A stretch of DNA of 34,063 nt, taken from the NCBI GenBank assembly GCA_020426395.1, contig JAGQQC010000003.1, positions 1-34,063 of the forward strand, in the 5' to 3' direction. Shown in pieces: positions 15,562 to 23,961 of this stretch; within the stretch, counting starts at the first letter, position 1, and each line of letters begins with the position of its first letter. The notes beneath the pieces were generated by a model. It saw only the letters and a list, made by a program, of their open reading frames with translations, did no database searches and was not told where the DNA came from. The stretch is from Planctomycetaceae bacterium (GTDB lineage: Bacteria > Planctomycetota > Planctomycetia > Planctomycetales > Planctomycetaceae). Made by a program: the position numbers and the translations under genes.

Positions 15562-16386
15562 TTGACGTCGTCGATGAAGCATTTTCTTTTTCTCCTCTTC
15601 ACCAGTAGCTGGCTTCTTGCGGGAGGTATTCTCCCCCTGACTCCACTCACTGCGCAGGTTGAAAAGAATGTCTCCCCCGATAGCATTCGGAAATCGAGCC
15701 AGAAAATTCTGGATAGCGACCAGTTCAAGCATTTGAAGTCCTATAAGAACCCGTTCGATCTGGACAACTTGCTGGACGAACTTGAAACGAAATCAAAATC
15801 AAGTTCGTCGCGGTCCTCCTCATCCAGTCGGCGGGCCTCTTCAGGTTGGTTCGACTGGCTCCCCAGTTTTAATTTTGGATCAATGGGGGCCGCTTTCGGC
15901 ATGCTGTTCCAGCTCCTGTTCTGGGGACTCCTGGTCGGTGTGGCATTAGTGCTCATCTATTTTATTGGCAAGGCGATTGTCGCTTACGAACGACGGGGGC
16001 AGGCAACCACTGAAGTTCTGGCCGATCAAACAGACCAACAGATTATCGTGGCCCCAGGTGAAACCGCCGTAAACCAATACTGGGCTCGCGCTCGTGAATT
16101 AGCTGCCCGAGGCGAATATGCCCAGGCGATCATGCTCCTGGTGCAAGGCGCGATGAGTGACATCGAACGCCGCAACCAGATCAAGTTTCGGCGCGGATTG
16201 ACCTCCTACGATTACTTACGAGCGGTACGCGGCGAACCACCACGACATCAGGCCTTACAACAAATTTTACGGGTTTACGAGCCGATTGGATTCGGACGGC
16301 GACCCGCCACGGCAGACAATTTCGAAACCAGTTTGAACCAGTTTGAGGCGCAATTCCTTGCGGCGAATTCACCATCGGACAGCTAA
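15562..16386 (+). CDS. DUF4129-domain membrane protein with signal peptide
   Basis: The frame opens at TTG 15562, four codons before an ATG at 15574. The N-terminus has a hydrophobic signal or anchor (HFLFLLFTSSWLLAGGIL). A serine-rich low-complexity linker lies at residues 78-94, and a strong membrane span at about 108-136 (GMLFQLLFWGLLVGVALVLI). The C-terminal cytoplasmic part carries the DUF4129 pattern: YWARARELAARGEYAQAIMLL, RGLTSYDYLRAVRG, then YEPIGFGRRPAT and FETSLNQFEAQF. DUF4129 proteins usually sit with DUF4350, MoxR-type ATPase and DUF58 genes in a membrane-associated cluster of unclear role. The next gene starts before this one ends, so the two are translationally coupled. Confidence 0.8.
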   Translation: MTSSMKHFLFLLFTSSWLLAGGILPLTPLTAQVEKNVSPDSIRKSSQKILDSDQFKHLKSYKNPFDLDNLLDELETKSKSSSSRSSSSSRRASSGWFDWLPSFNFGSMGAAFGMLFQLLFWGLLVGVALVLIYFIGKAIVAYERRGQATTEVLADQTDQQIIVAPGETAVNQYWARARELAARGEYAQAIMLLVQGAMSDIERRNQIKFRRGLTSYDYLRAVRGEPPRHQALQQILRVYEPIGFGRRPATADNFETSLNQFEAQFLAANSPSDS

Positions 16387-17614
16387 TTTGATTTTCGGCA
16401 TCGGCCTGTTGTTGCTGATTCTGATGCAGTTCTGGTTCCCGATCCTTGATCCGGGAAACAATAACGATACGCGCAGCACGTCCATTTCCGGAAAAAAAGC
16501 ATTCTACCTGTTGATGGAGTCTCAAGGATTCTCCATCTATCGCAGTGACGACATGCTGGTTTCAACCATTGATCAGTTGGATTACAACGAAACCCTCGTC
16601 ATGCTTGGCCCGGCCCGCTTACCCAAATCCTACCATTGGGAAAGCATTCTGGACTGGGTTCGATCAGGGGGAACATTACTCGTGGCTGCCTCTTATGATG
16701 ACCCGAATTTAACGATCCCTGAAGTGGGCATCTCCGTTGTCGCCGATGATTCACCCAAAGAAAAAGACAAGGAAGATAATTCCTCCGACGAGGAATCATC
16801 AACCAGTGGAACATCGGCAGAAGAGGAAGAAGATAAAAAGCCGGTAAAGAAAGTCATTCGGTTTTGTAAATCGTTCGATTCTCCGATCTATAAGTCAGAC
16901 AAAATCGCCTGGGCCCGGGGAGCCTCACTGCAACTGGAAGGACACGCCGCCAATTACGGAACCACACTTGCCCGTTCTGAAACAGGAATACAGGCAACCG
17001 AAGTTCGTCTCAACCGTGGTCGCGTGATTGTGCTCGCTAACGATGCCCTGTTTACCAATCAATCGATGATGAACCAAGAGAATGCAATCCTCGCGGTCAA
17101 ACTGTTAAAACACAGCACTAATGAAAACAATTACTATGGAACGATCTGTGTCGAAGAATGGCTGAGCACGACTGCCGTTCCGAAAGTGGTGGGCCTGCTG
17201 CTGACCCCCCCCTTCCGAAATTTAACCTTGCTGACCCTGGCTCTGTTGTGGATTTTCGCCTGGTGGAAGTGGTTCCGCTTTGGCCCTTATCTTCCCGAGG
17301 AAGAAAGCCATCGCCTGAATATCGTTTCTCACACCGATACCGTCGGTACGCTTTACTTTCAGGAGCGATTAGGACGACATGCGTTAGAGGCGTACTGGAA
17401 ACAATTGCAGAAAGACTTGAACTGGACTGCTCATAAACAGCATCGCACCCGCGTCATCAGTCGCCTTGCTCGGCGCACCGGCTGGTCGGAAGAAGACATC
17501 AGCAAATTAATCTATCAAGCGCTGGATAGCATCGAGAACCCCAACCTGATGCGCACCGACGCCGCCCACCTCATCCGCGAACTCGCCAAATTACGCGCCG
17601 CAGTCTCCGCGTAG
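16358..17614 (+). CDS. DUF4350-domain membrane protein
   Basis: The gene overlaps the DUF4129 gene. I place the start at the TTG at 16358 because GAGGCG lies seven bases upstream. The frame is also open to a TTG at 16343 and a later TTG at 16388. A basic N-terminus (MRRIHHRTAN) precedes a membrane span (LIFGIGLLLLILMQFWF). The outer domain resembles the DUF4350 / glutamine-amidotransferase-like fold: SGKKAFYLLMESQGFSIYR, then VMLGPARL, WVRSGGTLLVAAS, RGRVIVLANDALFTNQSM. An acidic, lysine-rich insertion lies in its middle. A second span (NLTLLTLALLWIFAWWKW) leads to a helical cytoplasmic tail. With DUF4129 it probably forms a membrane complex. The MoxR and DUF58 partners often seen with this pair are not downstream here. 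Confidence 0.8.
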   Translation: MRRIHHRTANLIFGIGLLLLILMQFWFPILDPGNNNDTRSTSISGKKAFYLLMESQGFSIYRSDDMLVSTIDQLDYNETLVMLGPARLPKSYHWESILDWVRSGGTLLVAASYDDPNLTIPEVGISVVADDSPKEKDKEDNSSDEESSTSGTSAEEEEDKKPVKKVIRFCKSFDSPIYKSDKIAWARGASLQLEGHAANYGTTLARSETGIQATEVRLNRGRVIVLANDALFTNQSMMNQENAILAVKLLKHSTNENNYYGTICVEEWLSTTAVPKVVGLLLTPPFRNLTLLTLALLWIFAWWKWFRFGPYLPEEESHRLNIVSHTDTVGTLYFQERLGRHALEAYWKQLQKDLNWTAHKQHRTRVISRLARRTGWSEEDISKLIYQALDSIENPNLMRTDAAHLIRELAKLRAAVSA

Positions 17615-17658
17615 TATTGGTGCAAAAAAGCAGTTTTGGTGTCATAAACAAGAAAATT

Positions 17659-17688
17659 GGGTGGCACTGCTGGCTTGCCCAGCAGTGA
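17659..17688 (+). repeat. REP-like hairpin, family 1, left copy
   Basis: It reads GGGTGG, then the stem CACTGCTGG, loop CTTGC and stem CCAGCAGTG (the leading GGC overlaps the stem start by one base), then A. It is the exact inverse of the copy at 18309-18338, and the same stem occurs at 21763-21791. Confidence 0.8.
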
Positions 17689-17709
17689 TTTCTAGAGTAT
17701 GAATTCATC

Positions 17710-18297
17710 ATGAATGCTAATGACTATAAAACCATAAAGCATTTTGACAAAACCGGCGATGTACATGAATTAACCTTCTCCTATTATCATCAAATGGCAT
17801 TATTAATTAACGATGATTGGAGAAAAATGCTCGCAGAAAGCATTACGAGAGCAACAATAAGACACCGGTATAAGTTGATCGCTTTTGTCTTTATGCCCGA
17901 TCACGAACATCTGTTAGTATGCCCGGAAATGGAATGCAGCCCCATTTCCAATCTTTTGAAAGCAATCAAGCGTCCTTTTTCATACCGTGTGAAGGAGTAC
18001 TTGAAAAAGGGGCATAATTCGTTATTAAATCGCTTAACCATCCAGCAGCGTCCCGGCGTTAACACCTTCCGATTCTGGCAGGAAGGGCCAGGGTATGACC
18101 GAAATATTACGGATGAGAAAACGCTTCTGGCAGCAATTCAATATATTCACGAAAATCCGGTAAAACGAAACTTATGTCGTCAGGCAATTGATTGGAAATG
18201 GTCTAGCGCGAAGCAGTACCTGGTTCCAAATGCTCCCGCGGATAAGGGACTACCCAAACTTGATCGACTTCCACTCAATTTGAGTGTTCCAGAATAA
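17710..18297 (+). CDS. REP-associated tyrosine transposase (RAYT, IS200-like Y1 family)
   Basis: The 195-residue protein has the Y1 transposase core: the metal-binding pair in FVFMPDHEHLLV (H65-E-H67, where most relatives have MPNHxHLL), the basic helix SNLLKAIKRPFSYRVKEYL, FWQEGPGYDRNI, and the catalytic tyrosine Y145 in AAIQYIHENPVKRNL. It ends with WKWSSAKQY, typical of the family. RAYTs are single-copy relatives of IS200/IS605 transposases thought to spread REP hairpins. The flanking exact inverted hairpins agree. All catalytic residues are present, so it may be active. The codon use is AT-richer than in neighbouring genes, consistent with acquisition. Confidence 0.88.
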   Translation: MNANDYKTIKHFDKTGDVHELTFSYYHQMALLINDDWRKMLAESITRATIRHRYKLIAFVFMPDHEHLLVCPEMECSPISNLLKAIKRPFSYRVKEYLKKGHNSLLNRLTIQQRPGVNTFRFWQEGPGYDRNITDEKTLLAAIQYIHENPVKRNLCRQAIDWKWSSAKQYLVPNAPADKGLPKLDRLPLNLSVPE

Positions 18298-18308
18298 AGC
18301 TTGAAGTC

Positions 18309-18339
<31 letters not shown>

Positions 18340-18396
18340 CATTAATGACTCGTTCTATAAATGACGCTCTAGGCGACCCACAACCTTAGTCCACCC

Positions 18397-19134
18397 TCAG
18401 CAAGGTTGGATCACCGCTGCGACTTCTGCGAGTTGTTCCTGGGTGTTGACGCCCATGGCTTCCTGGATGGTGAACAGGCAACTGGCAAGAACTGTCTCTC
18501 CATGCGTTTGCATAATGCCCGGGCAGTCCGTCAAATAATATTCAGACTGAGAATTTTCCGGCTTCAGTTGATCCAGGGCTTTCAACAGCGATTGGGAATC
18601 GAAGGCGTAACAACCCGTGTTGATTTCTGTAATGAGCTGTTCGCTTTCACTCGCATCTTTCTGTTCGACGATACGTTCGAAATCACCTGCTGCATTACGC
18701 ACGATGCGTCCCAACCCAAAATTATTTTCCGTATCAGCCGTTCCGATCACCGCACTGGCCTGGTTGTCGAGCAATTGAGAAATCAAGCCTTCCAGAGAAC
18801 TGGCTTGTAACAGTGGAGTATCTCCGGCAAGTACTAGCACAGGGCCGGTATGCGCCGCCAGTTGTTCGCGACAACTCATCACGGCATGCCCGGTTCCAAG
18901 CTGCTCAGTTTGCAGAGCGAATTCCAGATCAGCATGTTGATCCAGAGCCTCTTTGACTCGTTCCGCCTGATGTCCGACGACCACTACAATTTTCGTGACC
19001 CCAGCCCCGCGGACGGCATCGAGCACATATTCAATCATCGGTTTCCCATGAATTTCATGCAGAACCTTCGGCAGGTCCGACTTCATTCGAGTACTTTTGC
19101 CCGCCGCCAGAATAATGGCCAGTCGTTCGCTCAC
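18397..19134 (-). CDS. GlmU-like nucleotidyltransferase lacking the acetyltransferase domain
   Basis: The 245-residue cytoplasmic enzyme shows the GlmU pyrophosphorylase fold: LAAGKSTRMKSDLPKVLHEI with the nucleotide-binding G-x-G-T-R-M-type loop (residues 10-16), VVVVGHQAERV, QTEQLGTGHAVMSC, LAGDTPLL with the metal aspartate, GLGRIVRN, ERIVEQKDA and the substrate loop EINTGCY, and finally the YYLTD segment. It stops shortly after GVNTQEQLAEV, where full-length GlmU continues into a left-handed beta-helix acetyltransferase of about 200 residues. It probably forms UDP-N-acetylglucosamine or a related UDP-sugar from sugar 1-phosphate and UTP, while acetylation must be done elsewhere. The beta-rich exported protein gene lies 57 bp upstream on the same strand. 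Confidence 0.88.
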   Translation of the reverse strand: MSERLAIILAAGKSTRMKSDLPKVLHEIHGKPMIEYVLDAVRGAGVTKIVVVVGHQAERVKEALDQHADLEFALQTEQLGTGHAVMSCREQLAAHTGPVLVLAGDTPLLQASSLEGLISQLLDNQASAVIGTADTENNFGLGRIVRNAAGDFERIVEQKDASESEQLITEINTGCYAFDSQSLLKALDQLKPENSQSEYYLTDCPGIMQTHGETVLASCLFTIQEAMGVNTQEQLAEVAAVIQPC

Positions 19135-19191
19135 GATGTTGTGTTCCTCAAAGTTTGAAATCGCAATTCATGGACGTTCTGGTTCCCCGCC

Positions 19192-20328
19192 TTAGAAGCG
19201 GAATCCACCCCGCAGGATGAATCCGTCACCCACATCGAATCCAGTTGTGCCGTTGTTGAAACTGACGTCCCGATTGAAGACCCAACCTGCTTCGATGAAT
19301 TTCTGATAAACCCCACGATCAAAGTAAACCCCGAGCAACGCTCGCCAATCTTCGACTTGAACTTTTTCGCGGACGCCTTCCGGTTCCAAATTCACTTCAT
19401 ACGCCTCGACGTGGTATTCCCCTTTTCCGTAGAACCAGGTTTTGTAACCCATAAAGTGACCGAGGAAATAACTGATTCGTGATTCGGGCGACATAATTCG
19501 GAATTCCCAGCGAGGACTGGGAGTCCAGATGAAACCGGCATACGGAATCCATTGATCATCCACCCGGTCCCAGAACCCAACCCCTAAGGCATAAGTCCAA
19601 ACAGGTGAAGCATGGTAGAACAAAATTCCGCGACCATCCCAATTATACCCGTCCGAGGTCAGGTTATCCTGCATATCGGTCACAATCGAAGGAGTAAAAC
19701 CGAGCTGCATGCTCCACGGACCATTGGCTGGGGTTTCCAGTTCCAGATCCCATCCAAAGCGGTAAACTTCTTCAGGCAATGTACGGGTCGCAATCGGAGT
19801 ACTGTTCGGACCATCCCACCAACGCACACCAAACTGGGGTGTCGAAGAGAGAATCCAGTATTGAGCAAATGGAGTCGAATATTCCCACTCTGCATCAAAT
19901 TCGAGAATTTCAAAATCGCCCAGGTTCGGATTCGCCGATTCACCCGGCAACCAACCGAGGTCGTAACGCTGTTTCCAACCAAACTGATACGGTTGTGCTC
20001 CGGTCAATCCTTGAGAAGGAACGGGGCCCGGTGTAATGGGTTGATACGGATTAAATTGCTGCGACGGCGCGAGAAACGGATCGTTCTGCGGAACCGTAAA
20101 AGCAGGATCTGGTGTAGGAGAAGGGGCATTCAGCGGGGCCGAAAAGTCCTGACCGTTGCCCAATCCGTTATTCGATGGATCGGGCAAGTTGAAATCCCCA
20201 CTCGGATCTCCCAGATTCCCGAACGGATCATTCTGCATTGCCAAGGTGATTGGCGGAAAGAAATCATCGGCCAAAACAACAGGGCTGATCAGCAGTGTCA
20301 CAATCAAAGCGCACAGTCTTGTCTTCAC
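19192..20328 (-). CDS. Exported beta-rich protein, possible outer-membrane protein
   Basis: The start is GTG at 20328, with AGG eight bases upstream. Residues 1-20 form a signal peptide (MKTRLCALIVTLLISPVVLA, cleavage after VLA). Residues 30-110 are proline-, asparagine- and glutamine-rich and probably disordered. From about 115 on, the protein alternates aromatic and polar residues in short strands ending in aromatic residues (WKQRYDLGWLPG, EWEYSTPFAQYWIL, YALGVGFWDRVDDQWIPYAG, and the final FILRGGFRF). A C-terminal phenylalanine is typical of outer-membrane barrels. No named family is recognised. An outer-membrane porin-like role is inference. GlmU-like coding follows 57 bp downstream. Confidence 0.75.
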   Translation of the reverse strand: MKTRLCALIVTLLISPVVLADDFFPPITLAMQNDPFGNLGDPSGDFNLPDPSNNGLGNGQDFSAPLNAPSPTPDPAFTVPQNDPFLAPSQQFNPYQPITPGPVPSQGLTGAQPYQFGWKQRYDLGWLPGESANPNLGDFEILEFDAEWEYSTPFAQYWILSSTPQFGVRWWDGPNSTPIATRTLPEEVYRFGWDLELETPANGPWSMQLGFTPSIVTDMQDNLTSDGYNWDGRGILFYHASPVWTYALGVGFWDRVDDQWIPYAGFIWTPSPRWEFRIMSPESRISYFLGHFMGYKTWFYGKGEYHVEAYEVNLEPEGVREKVQVEDWRALLGVYFDRGVYQKFIEAGWVFNRDVSFNNGTTGFDVGDGFILRGGFRF

Positions 20329-20411
20329 AGTGCTACCTATCCAGTACAGGGTCGAGATCGAGAGAGGAGACCGGCCACAGGCCCACCGATTTCCTGGAGA
20401 AAAGTGCGCGG

Positions 20412-20440
20412 ATTGTCAAAAAAGATTCAAGTTAGGTCAA
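20412..20440 (-). promoter_or_regulatory. Candidate promoter for the exported beta-rich protein
   Basis: On the minus strand TTGACC (20440-20435) and GACAAT (20417-20412) are 17 bp apart. This would start transcription near 20405, about 77 nt before the GTG start. The -10 box matches four of six positions. The whole divergent region 20329-20671 holds no other feature that I can support. Confidence 0.35.
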
Positions 20441-20671
20441 CACCAATGTCGAGAGACTCGGTCCGCAAACAGGTCTAATTCTTTAAGTTCCTGATTTACA
20501 ATGCTTTAAGCCAAGAGAAACGAAACCGGAACCCTCTCCTTTTCTGAATTTCAATCTCCTCTGCGCGCGGATTCGGGAAGAAAAACGAGTCTGGTGAACC
20601 TGGGCGTGATCGAATACAGTTATTCCGCGATAGAAAAACTCCTTTTTCTTTACTGTTGAAAAGTGTGTCTG

Positions 20672-21688
20672 ATGAGCTTACTGAAGCGTCTGGAATGGAA
20701 GCTGTCCCAGTCCCTGAAACACACCGTCATCGGCTTTCACAAGAAGTCGGGAAAAGTGATGCTCAGCGATACGACCTTGCGCGACGGGGAACAGATGCCA
20801 GGGGCCACCCTCGAACCGGATGAAAAAGTCCGCATCGCTCAGCTTCTCGAAAAGACGGGCGTGCATTCCCTCGACGCCGGGTTTCCCGCATCTTCGCAGG
20901 CTGACATCGACGCCATCCGCAAGATGGTCGGGGTCATTAAAAAACCGGTTCTCACCGCCCTTTGCAGAACCGTAAAGGGAGACATCGATGCCGCCGAAAT
21001 CGCGCTGGAAGGACAACCGCTCGCCAAACGGGGAGTCAGTCTCTTCTGTGGAACGAGTCCCCTGCACCGGGAACATAAACTGAATAAATCGAAATCGGAA
21101 ATTCTGGATCTGATCAGCGAAACGGTCGCCTACGCGGCGGAAAAATTTCTGATCGTCGCCTTCAGTCCAGAAGATGCCAGCCGGACCGAAAAAGATTTTC
21201 TGTGTGAATGTTACACGACGGCTATCAACGCCGGAGCCACAACCATTGGATTTCCCGATACGGTCGGTTTCCTCACCCCTCCACAAGCCCGCGACTTTAT
21301 TAAAGAGATCCAGGACAACGTTCCCAATCTGAACAAGGCACTACTCGCCGTTCATTTTCATAACGACCTCGGACTGGCCGTCGCCAATTCACTCGCCTGT
21401 ATCGCGGAAGGAGCCAACGTCGTGCAGTGCACAGTCAACGGCATCGGTGAGCGGGCCGGCAATGCGGCACTCGAAGAAGTCGCCGTAGCTCTCAAACTGC
21501 ACGAAGTGGAATTCGGTCGCAAAGTGAAAGTCGACCTCACGCAACTTGGCCCCTTAAGTCAAACCGTTGCCAAGTTAACCGGCATCCCCTATTCGCCCCT
21601 CAAACCAGTCGCCGGAAAAAACGCATTCACTCCGGATGCCTGGGGATTGGAAACCGCGGCCTACGACGCAAATGTTGTCGGCATGTAA
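20672..21688 (+). CDS. LeuA/homocitrate-synthase-like enzyme, catalytic domain only
   Basis: I prefer the ATG at 20672 over a GTG at 20663, and neither has a strong ribosome site. The 338-residue product is a DRE-TIM metallolyase: the metal and catalytic motif [12 protein letters not shown] at about 33-44, [23 protein letters not shown], the [14 protein letters not shown] metal site at about 228-241, and [17 protein letters not shown]. These match 2-isopropylmalate synthase, citramalate synthase and homocitrate synthase, which condense acetyl-CoA with a 2-oxoacid. The C-terminal regulatory LeuA dimer domain is missing; the protein ends soon after [10 protein letters not shown]. Which oxoacid it uses cannot be decided from sequence alone. 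No leucine-pathway gene lies nearby. Confidence 0.85.
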   Translation: MSLLKRLEWKLSQSLKHTVIGFHKKSGKVMLSDTTLRDGEQMPGATLEPDEKVRIAQLLEKTGVHSLDAGFPASSQADIDAIRKMVGVIKKPVLTALCRTVKGDIDAAEIALEGQPLAKRGVSLFCGTSPLHREHKLNKSKSEILDLISETVAYAAEKFLIVAFSPEDASRTEKDFLCECYTTAINAGATTIGFPDTVGFLTPPQARDFIKEIQDNVPNLNKALLAVHFHNDLGLAVANSLACIAEGANVVQCTVNGIGERAGNAALEEVAVALKLHEVEFGRKVKVDLTQLGPLSQTVAKLTGIPYSPLKPVAGKNAFTPDAWGLETAAYDANVVGM

Positions 21689-21762
21689 TCAGCTATGATT
21701 TGGGGGTCTCAATCGCAGAGTTGATCTAGCCGAGTAGCATTCGATGATGTGAACTGTGCGCA

Positions 21763-21791
21763 CACTGCTGGACGAGCCAGCAGTGCCACCC
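21763..21791 (-). repeat. REP-like hairpin, family 1, isolated copy
   Basis: The same 9-bp stem as at 17659 and 18309 (CACTGCTGG/CCAGCAGTG) is followed by CCACCC. Its loop is ACGAG instead of GCAAG. The orientation is that of the right-hand transposase copy. It lies between the convergent LeuA-like and epimerase genes. Confidence 0.75.
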
Positions 21792-21830
21792 GTTTTGATG
21801 ACAATCTGAGAATTAAGACGAACAGACTTA

Positions 21831-22718
21831 TTAAGATACCGGCCAGTATTTCGCGATTTTGGTATTCAGAAACCGGACACTGTTTTCCAATTGTTCAAAT
21901 CCGTCGACACCGTCCTCAATGCTGATCCAGCCGTCGAAGCCAACGCTGACCAGTTCGCTGAAGATCGCGTCGTAGTCGTTCATCCCTTTGCCGATCTCGC
22001 CATGACTTAATCGCTTCGCGTAACCAAGACTCCCTTCTTCCTTCCGAAGATCCTCAATGGTTCCTTCCTTGAGATACCGGTCACTGGCGTGCATGGTGAC
22101 GACCCGATGTTTGACGCGTCGCAATAATTCCAACGGATCTTCCCCAGCGAGAATCGTATTACTCGGATCATAGTTCACCCCGAAATGCGGCGACTCAATG
22201 CGATCAACCAGGTCGCAGAAGATATCCATCTCCTGGGCAAACTCCGGGTATTCCCAGTAATTGTCCTTGTAATGATTCTCCAGAATCAAGGTGATCCCCT
22301 TCTCCGCCGCATAAGGGATGCAAGCCTGAATACAATCGGCGGCATATTGCAGACCTTCTTCTCGGCTCAGCTCAGGGCGTCGTTGCCCGGAGAGCACTCG
22401 ACAGTACTGACCGCCGAGGGCGGCTGTCATATCAATCCACCCCCGTTGTAATTGGATTTGATGTTCACGGAACTGAGGATCGGGATGCGTAAAATCAGGC
22501 GAGGCGCACAGCATAGGAATCACTAACCCTTTTTCGTCGGCCATCTCGCGCGCTTCCGACCAGAATTCCGGATCCTTCATCTCCAGAAAACCGCTGTAAA
22601 ACTCCAGTCCGTCCACATCCAGCGTGGCGGCCATGTCGATCCACTCTTTGACAGTCATCGTCCCGTCGATACAAAGTGGATCCAGATAAGCTTTCGGAAA
22701 CGCAGCCAGACGCGGCAT
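21831..22718 (-). CDS. TIM-barrel sugar phosphate isomerase/epimerase
   Basis: The start at 22718 is set by GAGGA about seven bases before the ATG. The longer frame to 22817 reads through a repeat and is rejected. The 295-residue product is a xylose-isomerase-like (AP endonuclease 2 family) barrel: WIDMAATLDVDGLEFYSGF, IPMLCASPDF, the metal-binding ILENHYKDN (glutamate), FGVNYDPSN, VTMHASDRY (histidine), and WISIEDG (final glutamate). Such enzymes isomerise or epimerise sugars and sugar phosphates. The exact substrate is unknown. It is last in a minus-strand run after the HPS/KGPDC-like and dehydrogenase genes, separated from the latter by 209 bp containing a repeat pair, so cotranscription is possible but not certain. 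Confidence 0.88.
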   Translation of the reverse strand: MPRLAAFPKAYLDPLCIDGTMTVKEWIDMAATLDVDGLEFYSGFLEMKDPEFWSEAREMADEKGLVIPMLCASPDFTHPDPQFREHQIQLQRGWIDMTAALGGQYCRVLSGQRRPELSREEGLQYAADCIQACIPYAAEKGITLILENHYKDNYWEYPEFAQEMDIFCDLVDRIESPHFGVNYDPSNTILAGEDPLELLRRVKHRVVTMHASDRYLKEGTIEDLRKEEGSLGYAKRLSHGEIGKGMNDYDAIFSELVSVGFDGWISIEDGVDGFEQLENSVRFLNTKIAKYWPVS

Positions 22719-22764
22719 GATTTTTTCCTCAATCTCTAAGTACGGCAGATATTCAACGTTTCGA

Positions 22765-22916
22765 TTGAACCACGAAGACACCAAGGACGCGCTGTTTCCG
22801 CTACATTCTTGAAACATGCAACGCTTTGATTAAATGAACTTTATTTAGAAGAGCTTGTATCTGTTGGTCAATTTTTCACTTTAATCTCTTTGTGACTTCG
22901 TGCTTTTGTGGTTCAA
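22765..22916. repeat. Inverted pair of AACCACGAAG-type repeats
   Basis: 22765-22788 reads TTGAACCACGAAGACACC then AAGGAC. 22889-22916 in reverse complement reads TTGAACCACAAAAGCACG then AAGTCACAAA. The two arms share the TTGAACCAC-GAAG-CAC pattern seen in dispersed intergenic repeats of many bacteria. They face each other across about 100 bp and could pair in a transcript between the dehydrogenase and epimerase genes. Confidence 0.5.
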
Positions 22917-22927
22917 AATAAATCCTC

Positions 22928-23950
22928 CTACGGAATCAACACCGACTTCGCAATCTTACCGCTGTGCATCGCTTCAAAAGCCTCTTCCCATTCGGTCAAC
23001 GGCCAGGTCCCACCGATGATCGGGCTGACATCGAGCGTCCCCCCCGCCAGCAGTTGAATGACTCGTTCCCAAATCGGCCAGTTATGACTGAAGCTGCCTT
23101 GAAGTTTAATATTTTTTAATACCAGCGGATCGAGAGAGAAACCGAGTGGATCACGACCCCAACCGACTTTGGTGATCCAGCCATTCGGGCGAACAATTTC
23201 GATGGCGGTCTTTAAGGTCGCTGAAACTCCTGCGGCGTCAATAACTCCATCGACACCCAAACCATCTCCCTGGCGTGCCCATTCCTGGACGTCGTCCGTT
23301 AACGTCGCACAACCGTATTTCCGGGCGATTTCAAATCGGGCGGCGTCCCGTTCGAGTCCCGCCACGGCAACGGTCGCGCCCTGCAGTCGGGCAATCGCGG
23401 CGCATAACAGGCCAATCGGTCCCGGGCCGAAAACGACAATCCGGTCCCCTGGTTCAATCGACGAATTTCCAACGACCGTGTTATACGCCACGCAGCAAGG
23501 TTCCGTCAGTGCCGCCTTTTCAAAAGGAAGTTGGTCAGGCACGCGATGCAGACAACGCGCAGGGACACGAACCCGTTTCGTCATCGCTCCATTCACATGG
23601 GCTCCAAATCCTCTCCGGGTTGGATCCAGGTTATATAGACCGACTTTCGACATCGGATTGTTCACATCGATCACAGCCGCCGTTTCACTGGCCACGCGAT
23701 CTCCCTCGCGCCAATTTTTGACGTTGCGACCCACTTGCGCAATCGTTCCGGCAAATTCGTGCCCCAGCACAATCGGATAATTGACGTTCCAGCTATGCAA
23801 CGATTGCCACTGATGCAAATCGCTACCGCAAACGCCTACCGCGCCGACTTCCATCAGGATGTCGTCGTCACCAATTTCAGGAGGCGTAAAGTCACGCAGT
23901 TCGACCGCGCCGGGTTCAGGGCCGTAGTTAATTACCGCAGGTTCTGTCAT
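22928..23950 (-). CDS. Zinc-binding medium-chain dehydrogenase (MDR/alcohol dehydrogenase family)
   Basis: The 340-residue protein has the catalytic zinc residues in GVCGSDLHQW (C41) and LGHEFAGTIAQVG (H64, E65). The Rossmann loop is VVFGPGPIGLLCAAIARL at about 172-189, with GVDGVIDAAG following. The four-cysteine structural zinc lobe common in this family is absent: the stretch ETAAVIDVNNP that should carry it has no cysteines. These enzymes oxidise sugar alcohols or secondary alcohols with NAD(P)+, and the polyol-dehydrogenase branch is most likely given the sugar-phosphate neighbours. GGAGAGG precedes the ATG at a good distance. Its start is only 11 bp after the HPS/KGPDC-like gene, so the two are surely cotranscribed. 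Confidence 0.9.
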   Translation of the reverse strand: MTEPAVINYGPEPGAVELRDFTPPEIGDDDILMEVGAVGVCGSDLHQWQSLHSWNVNYPIVLGHEFAGTIAQVGRNVKNWREGDRVASETAAVIDVNNPMSKVGLYNLDPTRRGFGAHVNGAMTKRVRVPARCLHRVPDQLPFEKAALTEPCCVAYNTVVGNSSIEPGDRIVVFGPGPIGLLCAAIARLQGATVAVAGLERDAARFEIARKYGCATLTDDVQEWARQGDGLGVDGVIDAAGVSATLKTAIEIVRPNGWITKVGWGRDPLGFSLDPLVLKNIKLQGSFSHNWPIWERVIQLLAGGTLDVSPIIGGTWPLTEWEEAFEAMHSGKIAKSVLIP

Positions 23951-23961
23951 AGTCCCTCTCC

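Noticed and set aside
19612-20478. 288-codon plus-strand frame opposite the exported beta-rich protein
   Set aside because: Arg/Ile-rich translation typical of an antisense shadow. The opposite frame has a signal peptide and barrel-like strands.
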